A stretch of DNA of 64,000 bases from Oxytricha trifallax (lineage: Eukaryota; Ciliophora; Spirotrichea; Sporadotrichida; Oxytrichidae), in the NCBI GenBank assembly GCA_000711775.1, contig ARYC01001547.1, positions 22,687 through 86,686 on the forward strand, in the 5' to 3' direction. A program made the translations under genes and the position numbers. This document shows positions 9,896 to 21,048 of the stretch, one piece after another. A model generated the notes under the pieces. That model saw only the letters and a program-made list of their open reading frames with translations, was not told the DNA's origin and ran no database searches. The first letter of the stretch is position 1, and each line of letters opens with the position of its first letter.

Positions 9896-11948
9896 ATGAA
9901 CAGATAAAAGTCACAATCATCTCATTCTTGTTTATTTTATATTTGATTTATTCGAAGAGAGAAGTTTTAAATGACACACCTATAAATGACAAAGCAAGCT
10001 TTAGAGCCAAGGAGTTTATGAACTTAAATGACATAAATGTAATTAAGTCTGAATCATAACTTTAAAATAGGTGGATGATATTCATGTTTATTAGCCTCAT
10101 ATAAACTAAAGCAACTACTTTTCCTTTGGAGTAAACTAATTTTTCCATACAAATTTACTTTTAACATGATAGGCACCAACTCATACTAGGATAAGATTTG
10201 AGGATTTCAGTTTGTTTCAAAATGACTAACAGATAGAATTATTGAATTCCAGAGAAAGTGTTGATACACAGCGTTTAAGTATAGACAAGACTGGGAGGTC
10301 TCCACAAAGATTACTTCAAGACTAGGAAAAACTTCTAATATCGGTTTCTTCAACGTCAAATATGCAATCTTCACAAGATTAAACTCTGCAGAGTCCACTT
10401 GAAATAAACGATAAAGTCATCTAGCAATACTAAAAACTGAGTGGTAAGTTTCTTATGAAGTATACTAATGCTATAGGTATCAAATCGAGTTATTGTTCTT
10501 ACATATTGATGGGTTCTCCTAAAGATAACTAACTCCCTCCGTATTTAAGTTTATACGAGTACCTAAGTAAATAAAACCAAAAGATAGATTAATAAAATTA
10601 AAATCTAAATCATTAATTGAATATGAGTCCTGAGAAACTATAACAACCTTCTAATCTAAAAAGATTCAATGAGAGTCATAAACTTAAGGAGATTAACAAT
10701 CTAAACAGGAGAGAGTCTTAAATTCTCATTAAGCCTTATAGATATGAGGCAAACAAAGCATACACTATGAATACTGATTTGGATGAAGAGCATTCTTCGA
10801 ATTATTTGGGTAAGTAAAATGACAATGATTAATCTCCGAAAGATCGATAATCTTAAAGTAAACTTATTTTAATTATTTTAGGTTCTGGAAACAATGACTC
10901 TTATGGGAAAATGGTCTCTTAATTTAGGAGACAGTATATAAATCCTGAATCTTAAGAAAGCAATTTGACTCCTTCTGCCCTAAACAATGATCCGAACCCT
11001 GAGTTTACAGGTTCAAGTGTCGTTTTAAACACCATGTCCCAAGGCGCCATACTTTTAGACATTAAAGAAGGTTAAAGCAAGGGCCTAATTATTGTAGATC
11101 CTACTAAATTTATCAAGTAAAAGGGTCAGCAATAACTTTTAATATCTGGTATGACTCTTGATTCTGTTAAGAGTAATGAAGAAATTGCTGACGAAGGGAT
11201 CTAATCGATTAAAACCATCTCGAGATTTAAACCAGACCTTTCTAGGTACAATTCAAACTCTGGAAGCCCTGTTAAGCATCAAAGAGATTCAACTCTTTCA
11301 GAGAGATATAGTACTTTACATGAAAGAGTAATGTCACAAAGGAACAATAAACTTTGAAGCTCTTCTGGCATGAAAGGCTGCAATATCCAAGACCATAAGA
11401 TGCTATAAAAGTTTTTTATATTAATATTCCGTTTCAAATGACATTCAACACTCATGGTGAGATTTCAACATAAGACAACACAGGCAACACTTTGAATAAT
11501 TAAAGAACTCCAAATAAATATGGAATCAGCAATGGATCAAACTTGAGCAATTAATCATCTAATAAATGCCAAAAACCTGCTCTAATTAAAAAGCTTAACT
11601 TTGACGAGCACAAGCATGTAAACAACACGTTTTGCTACAATAATACTGGAAGAGATCGATTCATATCATTTTTCATTTAATTATGGCTGATATTAAAGTT
11701 TTTTCATTTACTTTTTAGGGCAAGCCTTTACAAAGCCTACTTTAAATATTGTATTTAGATTCACGAATTGCTAGGTTCCTCATTAAAAGTAGAGAACAGA
11801 CACTATATCAGGTTATATTTAAGACAAATACATGCAAAAAAATCAAAAAATCATTGCGGTTTATGAGGGATACCTAAACAACCTTCTTTCTCCCCAGTCA
11901 AAGCTTCAATTAGAAAAGAAAGTATCAGATATCATGAATGATTCCTGA
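9896..11948 (+). CDS. Ser/Gln-rich hypothetical protein, several IESs
   Basis: The likely start at 9896 reads MNRQKSQSSH. Further coding blocks lie at about 9978-10075, 10190-10430, 10510-10810 and 10882-11357, then 11440-11650 and 11700-11948. A GT-AG intron ends just before GGTTCTGGAAAC (10882). Frame changes near 9950, 10070-10190, 10430, 11330-11440 and 11660-11700 need IESs or introns, and I could not assign every pointer. Near 11330 either a 32-nt GT-AG intron or an IES with pointer ATG fits. The end is a TGA at 11946, with 16 coding-like codons beyond it up to another TGA at 11997. The protein has no recognised domain and looks largely disordered. Function unknown. Confidence 0.55.
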
Positions 11949-11949
11949 T

Positions 11950-12636
11950 CTAGCCACTACAAAAAAATTATTGATACGATCACGAAGATGAAGTATTGAG
12001 TAGAATATGAGTTTTAATTTAAGTTTGACATATTAAAATTGTTAAAATATTTAATCCATTAAAATAGCGTTTTTTGATTGAAATACACTAATTAATTGGG
12101 TGAAAATTTTTAACAAACCTATATTATTGTAAAATAAGCTGATAATATTTATCAAGTTATTGATTTATAATTTTGATAATTAACTATTTTATTACTATTA
12201 TCAAATTAAATATGGAAAATATAATTTTATATCTATTGTAAAAATAAAATGGAATTTATCTTATTAAAATTATGATATTATATGATGAACTTTTTTTTCT
12301 CTTAATTAAAATTTAGTTATATTTAACTGAGTTTTACAAATTAAGAAGTGTAGAGATGTGCAGATACAGCCATATTTTAATTTTTAAAGATTTATCTTAT
12401 ATAAATAAAGAAAATAATTCTGAACAAAAAAAATGTTTATTATATTTAAAGGTTTGGCTAATCCAATGGTGAATATTGAAATAACACAGTTTGAAGAAGT
12501 GAAAATTCATCGCAATTATTAATTAAATTGCAAAGAATTATTATTAAAAAATTCCTAATAAAATATGATTAAACCATAGCAATAAGGGCTAGCCGTAGAG
12601 AAATTATAATTTAAAATTATAAATTAATTCGCTGAA
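11950..12636. other. AT-rich intergenic stretch
   Basis: About 690 bp of highly AT-rich sequence between two plus-strand genes. I see no gene or repeat in it. Confidence 0.5.
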
Positions 12637-15297
12637 ATGGATCAAGAAAAGCAGCAAAATGTCAATTAAGCCCCTTTTGATGGCTAATAATTTCAAACTA
12701 ATCATCATTTAGTTTTTTTAAGTATAATACAATATAAATATCTTAAAAATAAATATGAAATAAATATATTTTTATTTAAACCATTAAGCTCAATTCTAAC
12801 AGCATTTGAATTAGTATGAATAACCCTAACCCTAATACTATTGAAATATTTAATTTATAAAAATAATAGATATTTTTCATAACATTAATAAACTTATTTC
12901 CAGCTAGTTATAGCAAGCTACTGTAGAGTTTGAGCAAACATATCAGACCTAAACACCCTCTGGAGACCAAATAATGCAGGTTTAATATCAATCTCAAGTG
13001 CATGTTGAAAAGCAAGAAAGCAGTAATTCTGCTCATTCTCCTTTTCAAAACACGCAACCCTCTCCAAATGTTGTATAAAAAACTGTTGCAGGGGTTTATT
13101 ACTAATAAAATAACTACCCTCCTCATTAGGAAGCAGAAGAAGGGCACTCGAAGTCGTTATAGCAGGAAATAACATAAGTTTAAGGAGGTAATCAGCAGGT
13201 CATTTAACAGCAGCAACATTAAGAAACATAGTAGTATTCTGATGGCAATTCCGCATAACTTTTTGTGGGTTAACAATTCATGCAATCTGCTTCGCCTGCA
13301 ATTGATATAGAGTAGAGTATGTAAAATTAGCCTCTTAGTTTGAACGAGACACCATCATTTAGGCCTGACTTTTAAAACTAATTTACATAACAGTAGCAGG
13401 CAGCTTAATCAACTGTTTATCAGCAAATCCCTTAGTAAATTCCTTCTTAGCAAGAACAAAAGACAGACCAGAATGCTCTCGCATAGCTTTATTCCTAAGT
13501 AAATTAATAAAAGAGTGACAATTCTCCAAGACCAGACTCACCATCAGTGAAACACAATTAGTAAAATCCTAAGTCACCATAGTACTAATAGAGTAAGTAG
13601 CACGCTTCAGCTCCTCATCATTTAAGCCCTTAACTTTAAGGAGATCAGCCTGTCGCCTAATCTCACTCCCAGCATCGTCCACATGAGAATGGGAATGGAG
13701 GTGTAGAGCATCATCAAAAACCTGTATAGCAAGATACTCAATAAATAAACTAGAGCTAGAACTACCATTAATAAAATCCAACTACAGTAAACTAAGTTAG
13801 CCAAAATACTCAACAGTAATAATAATAATAATTTTAGTAGAACTCTACCCAAATTAATACCAGCAGTTCTTAATCATAAATGCCCAATAGATCTTAAGCT
13901 CAACAATAACAACTTTCATATAAATTTTATTACTTATTTATAACCAGGATTCGTAAGACCACCTCCTCTAGGTGGAATGGGAGGTCCTCCAAACTTTTAG
14001 CTTCAAAATATAGTCAATAATATAATCTCTCTAGTAAAGAAGGGTGATATCGACTAAGTGGTAACAGAGATAAATAGATCTGGTGTAGACCCAAGTCAGC
14101 TCAATGACTCGGCCAACTTCAATCAGCATCTGATATTCTCTACTACACTCATCCCTGATGACGGATAAGCTACTAGAATGGGCGAGGTTTTAAAGAAACT
14201 AGGAGTAAATCCTGGCTAAGTTGATACACTGAGTCAGACTCCACTCTATTATGCATGCAGAGAAGGAAAGAATCAACTTTGCTCTTTCATCATATTTTTA
14301 TTGCGAGTTTCTAATTGAGAATGGCTGTAATGTAAATCACATAGACACTTATGGGTAAAATCCAATCTTCTATGCCTGCAGAGAGGGCAGGATTGAAACA
14401 ATTAAAAAGCTAGTCCAGCATAACACCCAAACAGATCTAATAGATAATAATGGCTAGACTCCATTGTTTTATGCAGTAAAGCATGGAAAAGCTGAGGTCG
14501 TTGAGTATCTTATTCAAAATGGCGCGAATGTTAATATAATAAAAACTATTGATAAAAATGTATTTGTTGTTATAATTATATAACGGACAAAAAAGGCATC
14601 ACTCCAACTACTTTAGCTAAGAGATCAAACAAAGGTCAGATATTAGATATTCTTGTAAAGTATGGAGCTGCTCCACTGATAGATCCAAATCAAAAGAACA
14701 AGGGGGGAAAGAAGTAACCACCTCCTCCTCAGCCCCCAAAACAAAAGGTCAATGAGAGAAAGAATTTTATTTTATTTTATTAATCCTGCTAAGTACTAAT
14801 TGACAATGCTTAAGGATGGAGTGTATTAACCAGTCACTGAAGAAGAACTTGAAATTCTAAAAAGAGAGCACCCTGATATAGCTAGATACTTTGACCTGCC
14901 TGAAGAATCAAATGTGATTGAAGAGCTCCCTATACCTGAAGTCTCAGAGACAGCGCCAATCTATGATTCATGGGACAAAGCTGCTAAGCGTCTAGTAAAT
15001 ACTTTGTGGAAACATCAAAACTCCTGGATTTTTCATGAGCCCGTTGACCCAATAAAACTGAACATTCCTGATTACTACGACATAATCAAGAACCCTATGG
15101 ATTTGTCCTAAGTGAAAACCAAGTTGAATAACAACGAGTACACCAAGATCAACGATTTCTTGTATGATGTACAATTAATATTCGATAATTGCTTGCTCTA
15201 TAATGGAGATTCAACTCAGGTTAGCTAAATGTGCAAGAGTGTTCGTGACGAGTTCTAAAAATAATACCACATTTTGAACCTTGACTTCTATGTCTGA
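12637..15297 (+). CDS. Ankyrin-repeat and bromodomain protein with Gln-rich N-terminus
   Basis: Removing five IESs leaves exactly 773 codons plus TGA. Residues ~1-360 are Gln/Ser/Pro-rich, with many TAA/TAG codons. Ankyrin repeats follow (~430-590), with [22 protein letters not shown] and [11 protein letters not shown] as repeat cores. A proline-rich linker leads to a bromodomain at ~660-770: [29 protein letters not shown] and then FDNCLLYNG, where the Asn of YN is the acetyl-lysine-binding residue. The likely role is a chromatin reader (inference). The reading frame stays coding-like past the TGA at 15295 to about 15420, interrupted by a second TGA, so the C-terminus is not certain. Long open frames on the opposite strand at 12.9-13.85 kb are shadows of the Gln-rich part. 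Confidence 0.88.
12683..12902. other. IES, pointer GCTA (220 bp)
   Basis: GCTA at 12683-12686 and 12903-12906. Excision joins PFDG to QLQQATVEF in frame. The IES contains TAACCCTAACCCTAAT at about 12822-12837. Confidence 0.78.
13906..13939. other. IES, pointer ATAAC (34 bp)
   Basis: ATAAC at 13906-13910 and 13940-13944. Excision joins the Gln-rich part (AQQQ) to PGFVRPPP with the correct frame change. Confidence 0.82.
14279..14300. other. IES, pointer TTGC (22 bp)
   Basis: TTGC at 14279-14282 and 14301-14304. Excision restores an ankyrin repeat ([12 protein letters not shown]) and removes a TGA. Confidence 0.85.
14534..14577. other. IES, pointer ATATAA (44 bp)
   Basis: ATATAA at 14534-14539 and 14578-14583. 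Excision joins NGANVNI to TDKKGITP within the ankyrin region. Confidence 0.85.
14763..14781. other. IES, pointer AAT (19 bp)
   Basis: AAT at 14763-14765 and 14782-14784. Excision joins VNERKN to PAKYQ in frame. It is one of the shortest IESs here. Confidence 0.75.
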
Positions 15298-15509
15298 GAT
15301 TTAGAGGGAGATTGATTGAATCAATCATAAAAAGGTATACAGTTCAAGCCTTAGATTAGTGTAGCAGATAAAGCAAATGAAATGAACCAAATAAAATAGA
15401 TTTAAGTAGTCAGTATTATAAATTATATATCGCTATCGCTTTAATTTTTTACAAAATTAAAACGTTTTTTTGAAACAATCATTAATAATTGTTTGCAGTT
15501 TAGATGTTG

Positions 15510-17107
15510 ATAAAGAATTATGCAAATAATTGTATAAAAATCTCATAGATTATCAGTGTTAAAGAAATTTCTAAAAAAATTTCGAGATTATTCAAATTAC
15601 TTAAACCATTCAAATTTTAATTTAATTTAATTATTTTGGAAAAATAACTGAGTAAATAAATTTATATTCTTATTTGCTATTATAAAATTTAAATGGAAAA
15701 TTATAAAACAATTCTTTTATTGCAATAAAGTTTCATTTATTATAAAAATAAAATATTGTATATAAACAATATAGCATCATATTTATATTTGTACTTTCAA
15801 GTAACTAACTAATTTGTGTAAATTTTTTTGTATATGCCTGATCTTATATTTTCTATAATCTGTACATATTTTTTATATGACAAAAAAATAAATTTATTTA
15901 AATTTATAATTTAATAAAACATTTATTAAATCAAAGTTTAAAAAACAAATATAATACTTTCATAAAGTATTCCTTATTACTTTGTATGTGTTTAGAAGAA
16001 AAAAATCTAACTCTCAAGAATCACATAATAAATAAATGTTAGTCGTTAATAGATCGAAACCTTGCTAAATTATATAGTTTCTTCTTTATATTCAAACTGT
16101 TTTATTAAATTATTCAAATTAAATGCAATTGATAACATAACACTCTCAATGTTAAATTTTCTTAAAATATTCGTTTTCAATCTCAACCCATTCGTATAAA
16201 GCAAAATCTTTTTTCTTTCATTTTATTAATAATTTTTTATGAATTTCTTGTTTTGTTATTATTTGAGTGTATTGAGGTATAGTGCCTACTTAAGTAGTTT
16301 CCATTTTAAGTTTTAAAAATTAAAAGTTAATGAATTATTAGTGATTGATAAAGTTCTAGATTTAATTTATACTTAAAGAACTGCTCAAATAATTGAGAAG
16401 TTCTCTCCTAAACTAAGGGAATAGAATTATAGAAAAAGATTGTCAATCACTCGGATTCGAACCAGGGATTATCTGGAAGCAGTGGAGATCATCACTAAAA
16501 TGCTAAGATATTAATACATTCATTTTTTTAGATATCATTCAGAGCAGCTTCTTTAAAATAGAAAAAAAGATTTCTCTATGATTTAAAATGAAAGTATACT
16601 TTTCAATTACAGAACCTTTATTTCTATCAATCTAGCACCATTAATTTTAATCGAAACAATATTATTGAAATAATAATGATTTGGGGTTAATAAATTTAAG
16701 TAAATGCTTTTTAATTTAAATTATCTGCATTATAAGGGAGAGAGAAACTTTCAAAATATCTGAAAATTTTTCAAATAATGTATCATTTAATAAAACAAAA
16801 GGATACATCATGTTAACTATGAAGTTTCCTTACAAGCACTTTCTCAAATATATACGATGGATTTAGGTCAAATTTTCTATAAAAATGATAAAACTTAAAA
16901 TGAAATTTTTGAAAACTCAGATAATATTAAATCCTTTATTATTTATTTTCTAAGTTAAACTATCTTAAATATAAAAAAATATTTTAAGCTTTTATTCGAA
17001 AATACTCATCCAATAATAGAATTTAATAGAAATCATTTTATCTAATAGATTCACTATTTTATAATAATTAGTTAGAAAGACATTAATAATACAACCAGAC
17101 TATATAT
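15510..17107. other. AT-rich stretch without a gene
   Basis: About 1.6 kb, very AT-rich. No reading frame has coding-like composition. The only structured piece is a tRNA T-arm-like sequence on the minus strand around 16447-16470. It should include the promoter of the gene starting at 17108. Confidence 0.5.
16430..16505 (-). other. tRNA T-arm/B-box-like sequence, not a complete tRNA
   Basis: On the minus strand GGTTCGAATCC matches the RNA polymerase III B-box consensus, with a partly paired T-stem around it. I could not build an acceptor stem, D-arm or anticodon loop upstream. It could be a tRNA fragment, a tRNA-derived repeat or chance. Confidence 0.25.
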
Positions 17108-18687
17108 ATGGAGCAAACAGAGAGCTACAAAGCTAAACTTTACAAATCCAATGCTTTCCAGCACGTGCTAAGTTTCTACGAGACCAGAAAACTATTGGAG
17201 TTAAGAGAAGTCTCTTAGAAGATGGCCGACGAAATCGTTCCTCGTAACATCAAATACTTGAAGTTTGAATGCCCAGAAGACGAGGATGAAGAACCTTTCT
17301 AATTCCATAAGTATGTTAGACACGCCAAGAAAATTGAGATTAGAAACATCTGTGGTACTGAGGCTCATCTAAGAAAGCTAGAGGAACTTGGACAGAACTA
17401 ACTTGGACAAATCGAATACTTGCATCTTGAGTTTGACGATGAAGAGGGCACTCCAGAGAGTGAAGAACTTGCTCAATAGTACGTTGAAGTTTTCAGAAAG
17501 TACTTTAGTGGCATCAAGATTCTTAAGATTGAAACTGTTGGAGATAGAAACTTTACTCGTATGCTTGAGATCATGATGCAAGATTCAAACTTAAAACTAA
17601 GATTTTATTTTACTTCCCATGGTTTGAGTCAGTGACCACAATCAAATGTTATCAGATCAGATACTTGAAAGATATGAATATCATAAAGTTATTCTTCACT
17701 AAATTCAAGAACCTCTATTGCTTCAAGGGTATCACAGAAGAAGAGTTCAACCCACTCGATATGTTTATCAAAGAATAGAAGAGGGTTCCATAAATTTCGT
17801 GGACCATTCCTGAGAAAGAAGACCTTCGCAAGGCTGTCCTTGAGTTTTTGGATTTCAATCAGACCCATGAGCTCAAAATCTACGGTTTACATTATTGATA
17901 ATATAATCATTTAATACTGCGAGAATAATATGACGATTATTATTAAAATTTTAAACGGTGGTGCTTTAGAAAAGATTTCACTCCCAAACTTGTACTTGGA
18001 CAACACTAAGCATTTCACTTTGATCGATATGCCCTCATTTGAGCTTGAAGGTGTATTCAAGAATTTACCAGAACTCTAAACTTTCCATGTACAAAATGTT
18101 GATGACTTCAAGAAAAACAACTTTGAACACGTCAGAGACAAGCTACTTATAATATTTGTTTAATTTATTTGCTTATCACCAACTAAGTTGCAAGAATTAA
18201 ACAAATATTTTCAAATATTATAGTTACACAGGTGTGTAAAAGCTTGGTTTAGAACTTCTTTAATTTGATATTGAAGAGGTTAAGGAAGACTTTTTCTAAA
18301 TTTTGAGGAGACACAATTCTAAACCTAATGAATTCACTTTAAATAATTATCCTCTAATAAAATTCATCTTCTTATATTTTAGAGTAGTTTACTTTGAGAT
18401 ACTTACTTTTAGGAAGAAACAAGGTTCCAAACGGTTTTATGAGAGAGATGTGCAATGCCATTAAGGAATTCAACATTATTGAGGAGATTGATTTGACTCA
18501 TTTGAAAGAAGCAAATAAAATTGATTGGAGAGACTACCTTGAAAGTATTGCAATGCTTTCAGTTAACAGACCAAACCTTCCAGTTAGAATAATCATCAGT
18601 GACTATCAGACAAGACTTAAACAGAAGATCATATATGATTATCTAGGAGAAAACAATCCAAATATTGAAGTCAGATATCTAAAGTGA
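17108..18687 (+). CDS. Hypothetical protein with four IESs
   Basis: Excision of four IESs (pointers ACTT, TTTA, AAGCT and ACTTT; 23, 64, 100 and 55 bp) leaves exactly 445 codons plus TGA. The frame, composition and exact length make it a firm gene. The protein alternates charged and hydrophobic positions, with many Leu/Ile every few residues (for example LKFECPEDEDE, IEYLHLEFDDEEG, ALEKISLPNLYL, EIDLTHLKEANK). This is reminiscent of leucine-rich-repeat or F-box/LRR-like solenoids, but I see no canonical repeat. Function unknown. It is the cleanest demonstration of IES structure in the window. Confidence 0.85.
17589..17611. other. IES, pointer ACTT (23 bp)
   Basis: ACTT at 17589-17592 and 17612-17615. 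Excision joins QDSN to FPWFESVTT and removes a TGA. There are no GT-AG borders. Confidence 0.88.
17886..17949. other. IES, pointer TTTA (64 bp)
   Basis: TTTA at 17886-17889 and 17950-17953. Excision joins LKIYGL to NGGALEKI and removes a TGA. Confidence 0.85.
18140..18239. other. IES, pointer AAGCT, with internal inverted repeat (100 bp)
   Basis: AAGCT at 18140-18144 and 18240-18244. Excision joins HVRDKL to GLELLQFD. The IES contains an imperfect palindrome (AATATTTGTTTAATT ... AATTAAACAAATATT). Confidence 0.85.
18336..18390. other. IES, pointer ACTTT (55 bp)
   Basis: ACTTT at 18336-18340 and 18391-18395. Excision joins KPNEFTL to RYLLLGRN in frame. Confidence 0.85.
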
Positions 18688-18793
18688 ATTTATGATGTAT
18701 GAGTTAACAAATGAATACAAATTTACTTCTTTTATTAATGAATTAACTAAACACTTAATAATTTTTGTTTTTATATGCATATTTATGTAGTTT

Positions 18794-20794
18794 TCATAGT
18801 TTAACAACAATATCATTAGCCGCTGTATTTTTCTTGTCAGTTAATCTGAAATCTTTCTTTTCTATTGTGTATATTAAATTTTCCTTTCCAAAAAATGCCA
18901 AAGCAACTATATAGGATTTCTTTATGTGCAGCATATCATCTCCTTAGAATTGAATATTTTTCATTTTCTCAAGTGTGTACAAATTTTATCTTCTCATTTG
19001 AGCTCTGATTCTAGTAAAAATAATTGCCATAATCCAGGCTCAGCTTGTCTCTTCGTCTATAACTACTACTGCTTCTTGATCATCAATCTTGAATGGTACA
19101 AGTTATAAATTTGGCAAGTTATCTTGTAAGAATAGAGCATATACCAAATGTTTATAGGCCTCTGGTCGGTGCTCAACATGATGAAGATTTGTTTCCAGAA
19201 AGTCCAAGTTATAATTCTTAGACTTTGTTTTAAAATCCCCTATCCTGAAGTATTATAGTGTTTGCTAAGAATTTTCTTTCAAGTTGAGGAGCTTCAAATA
19301 AGCCTTATAAAAAAGGGCTTTAACCTCATTTCCAGCTATAACTATTTTTTCCTTCTCTGGATCTTAAGTTAAATATCCACTCTATATCAGCATGTTTGTA
19401 AATACTACTGAAGTGTGAATTTATTCTAGTTTCAAATTTGAATAGTAATCTATCTGAATTTTCTCATCAAACAAATCTATTAGATAGTCTAACAATTCTT
19501 TTTCTCCCATACATGGTAGCTTGAGTATTTTCTGAAAGCTTTTGATATAGTTATGAAGGTAAGATTTTGGAAACTTTAATTTATTAGTCTTGACATCATA
19601 AATAAACCCTATGATGGTTTAGGGGTTAAAAATTGCTTCTTAGGAATATACCTTTCCTCTAAAGAATTTTATGGCTTTTTAAGCAAGTTTACTTTCGATT
19701 CCAAATTTGCATTCTATTAAATTTTATGTTTCTTATTGAATAAAACCAAATGACGTCGGTGAGCTAGGGTTAAGAATCTAAACAACGCTTGAGTCTAATT
19801 CTTAAAGAAGTGTACCTGGTATATCTAGAACGTATTGCCCTGTAACAATAATTTTAGCAATTTTTTCGTTATAATTCCAACTTTTTGGTAAAATTTACTA
19901 GTAAGCTTCAATAGCTTCTTTGATAAAATTGTTGTAAAGACCTTGCATGAAAATAAAGTCATAATCATCTATCAATATGAACACCTTTTAGTTATACTTT
20001 TGAAATAGCCTGTCAATTAAATTTTAAAGAATTGTAGAAGTAGACTATTTAAAATTGAGCTCGTCTTTGAATTGTATTATATACTGATCTTTTAGCTCTT
20101 TATTAAAGTAGTTCTCAAGATCATACTCGATAGAATTCAATGACTTGCATGATTTCAATATCTTTGGTAGCCTTATATAAATAACTGGATGTTTATTTAG
20201 ATACCTCTCTTAAATATTTTTGTTTTATGACTCTCCAATTATTTGGTCACTAAAAATTGAACTTGAATTCTGTTTGATGTCTAAATATCTATAGAGCATA
20301 TTTAAGTTCATACTCTTCCCCATTCCTCTTGGTCTAGTATATACTTGAATTCTATGTTTGCTCTCTACTACCTCTTTTATCCATAAAGTTTTATCAACAT
20401 AATATTCAGGATAATTTGCTTAGAACTTCTGATAGTCGCAAGTCTTCTAAATTTTAAACTTCTCAGGCTTACTGGATTTCTTTTTCTTTGCAAACGCTTC
20501 TTTCACACATGAAAACTATGTCTCTGGATTTTCAGCCATAGTCATTTCATTTTGTACAAAATTATCATCGGAGGCATTAAGAAGCATACTATCAAAAGGC
20601 ATTTTCTTTCTACCTCTTGCAATTGTGGTGGAAGTGTCCATACATGAAAGCTTGATTCGTTTATATGGACTTGGCTTTATGATTTCTCTCATTTCTGAAC
20701 TTGAAAATTCTGTCTCCTCCTCGATTTCATCATTGGTTCTTCTCTTCTTTCTGCCTCTTTTAGATTTGGCGCAGATTTGTTCTAGTCTTGGCAT
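18794..20794 (-). CDS. AAA-ATPase-like protein with C-terminal PD-(D/E)XK-type region; one in-frame TGA
   Basis: A single uninterrupted frame of 666 codons with no intron or IES. The N-terminus (~90 residues) has two basic, nuclear-localisation-like patches (KSKRGRKKRR, RGRKK). A domain matching the 'predicted AAA-ATPase' family follows: YYVDKTLWIKEVVE, then the Walker A-like TRPRGMGKS and, later, the Walker B-like FILIDDYD. The C-terminal part resembles the nuclease-like region usually fused to it (EHRPEAYKHLVYALF, NLYTLEKM, SYIVALAFFGKENLIYTI). This two-part architecture is common in bacteria and archaea and patchy in eukaryotes. A TGA at 19042-19040 interrupts the frame about 83 codons before the end, while homology-like sequence continues. 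It may therefore be a decaying copy or carry a read-through codon. Function unknown. Confidence 0.72.
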
Positions 20795-21048
20795 AGTATA
20801 TTGAAAATGTTCTTGATACTTAATTATTAATAGTGAAATGTTAATCTAAATGTTTTAACTTGAATATATTTACAAATTCTAAAAATTAGTATAGCAAATA
20901 TTTCTTCCTAATTCTACAATTTTCATTTTATTTTCCCATATACTTTTAATAATAAGGACCCCCTAAATTCTAAGGGTTTATCTTTGTCCTTTAATAAACA
21001 TTCTTAACTGGCTTTAATTATAATATTAAACTTTCTAAGTTATATAAA

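Noticed and set aside
12908..13852. Several overlapping minus-strand open frames of 70-85 codons
   Set aside because: They are shadows of the plus-strand Gln-rich region, where many TAA/TAG (Gln) codons read as TTA/CTA (Leu) on the other strand.
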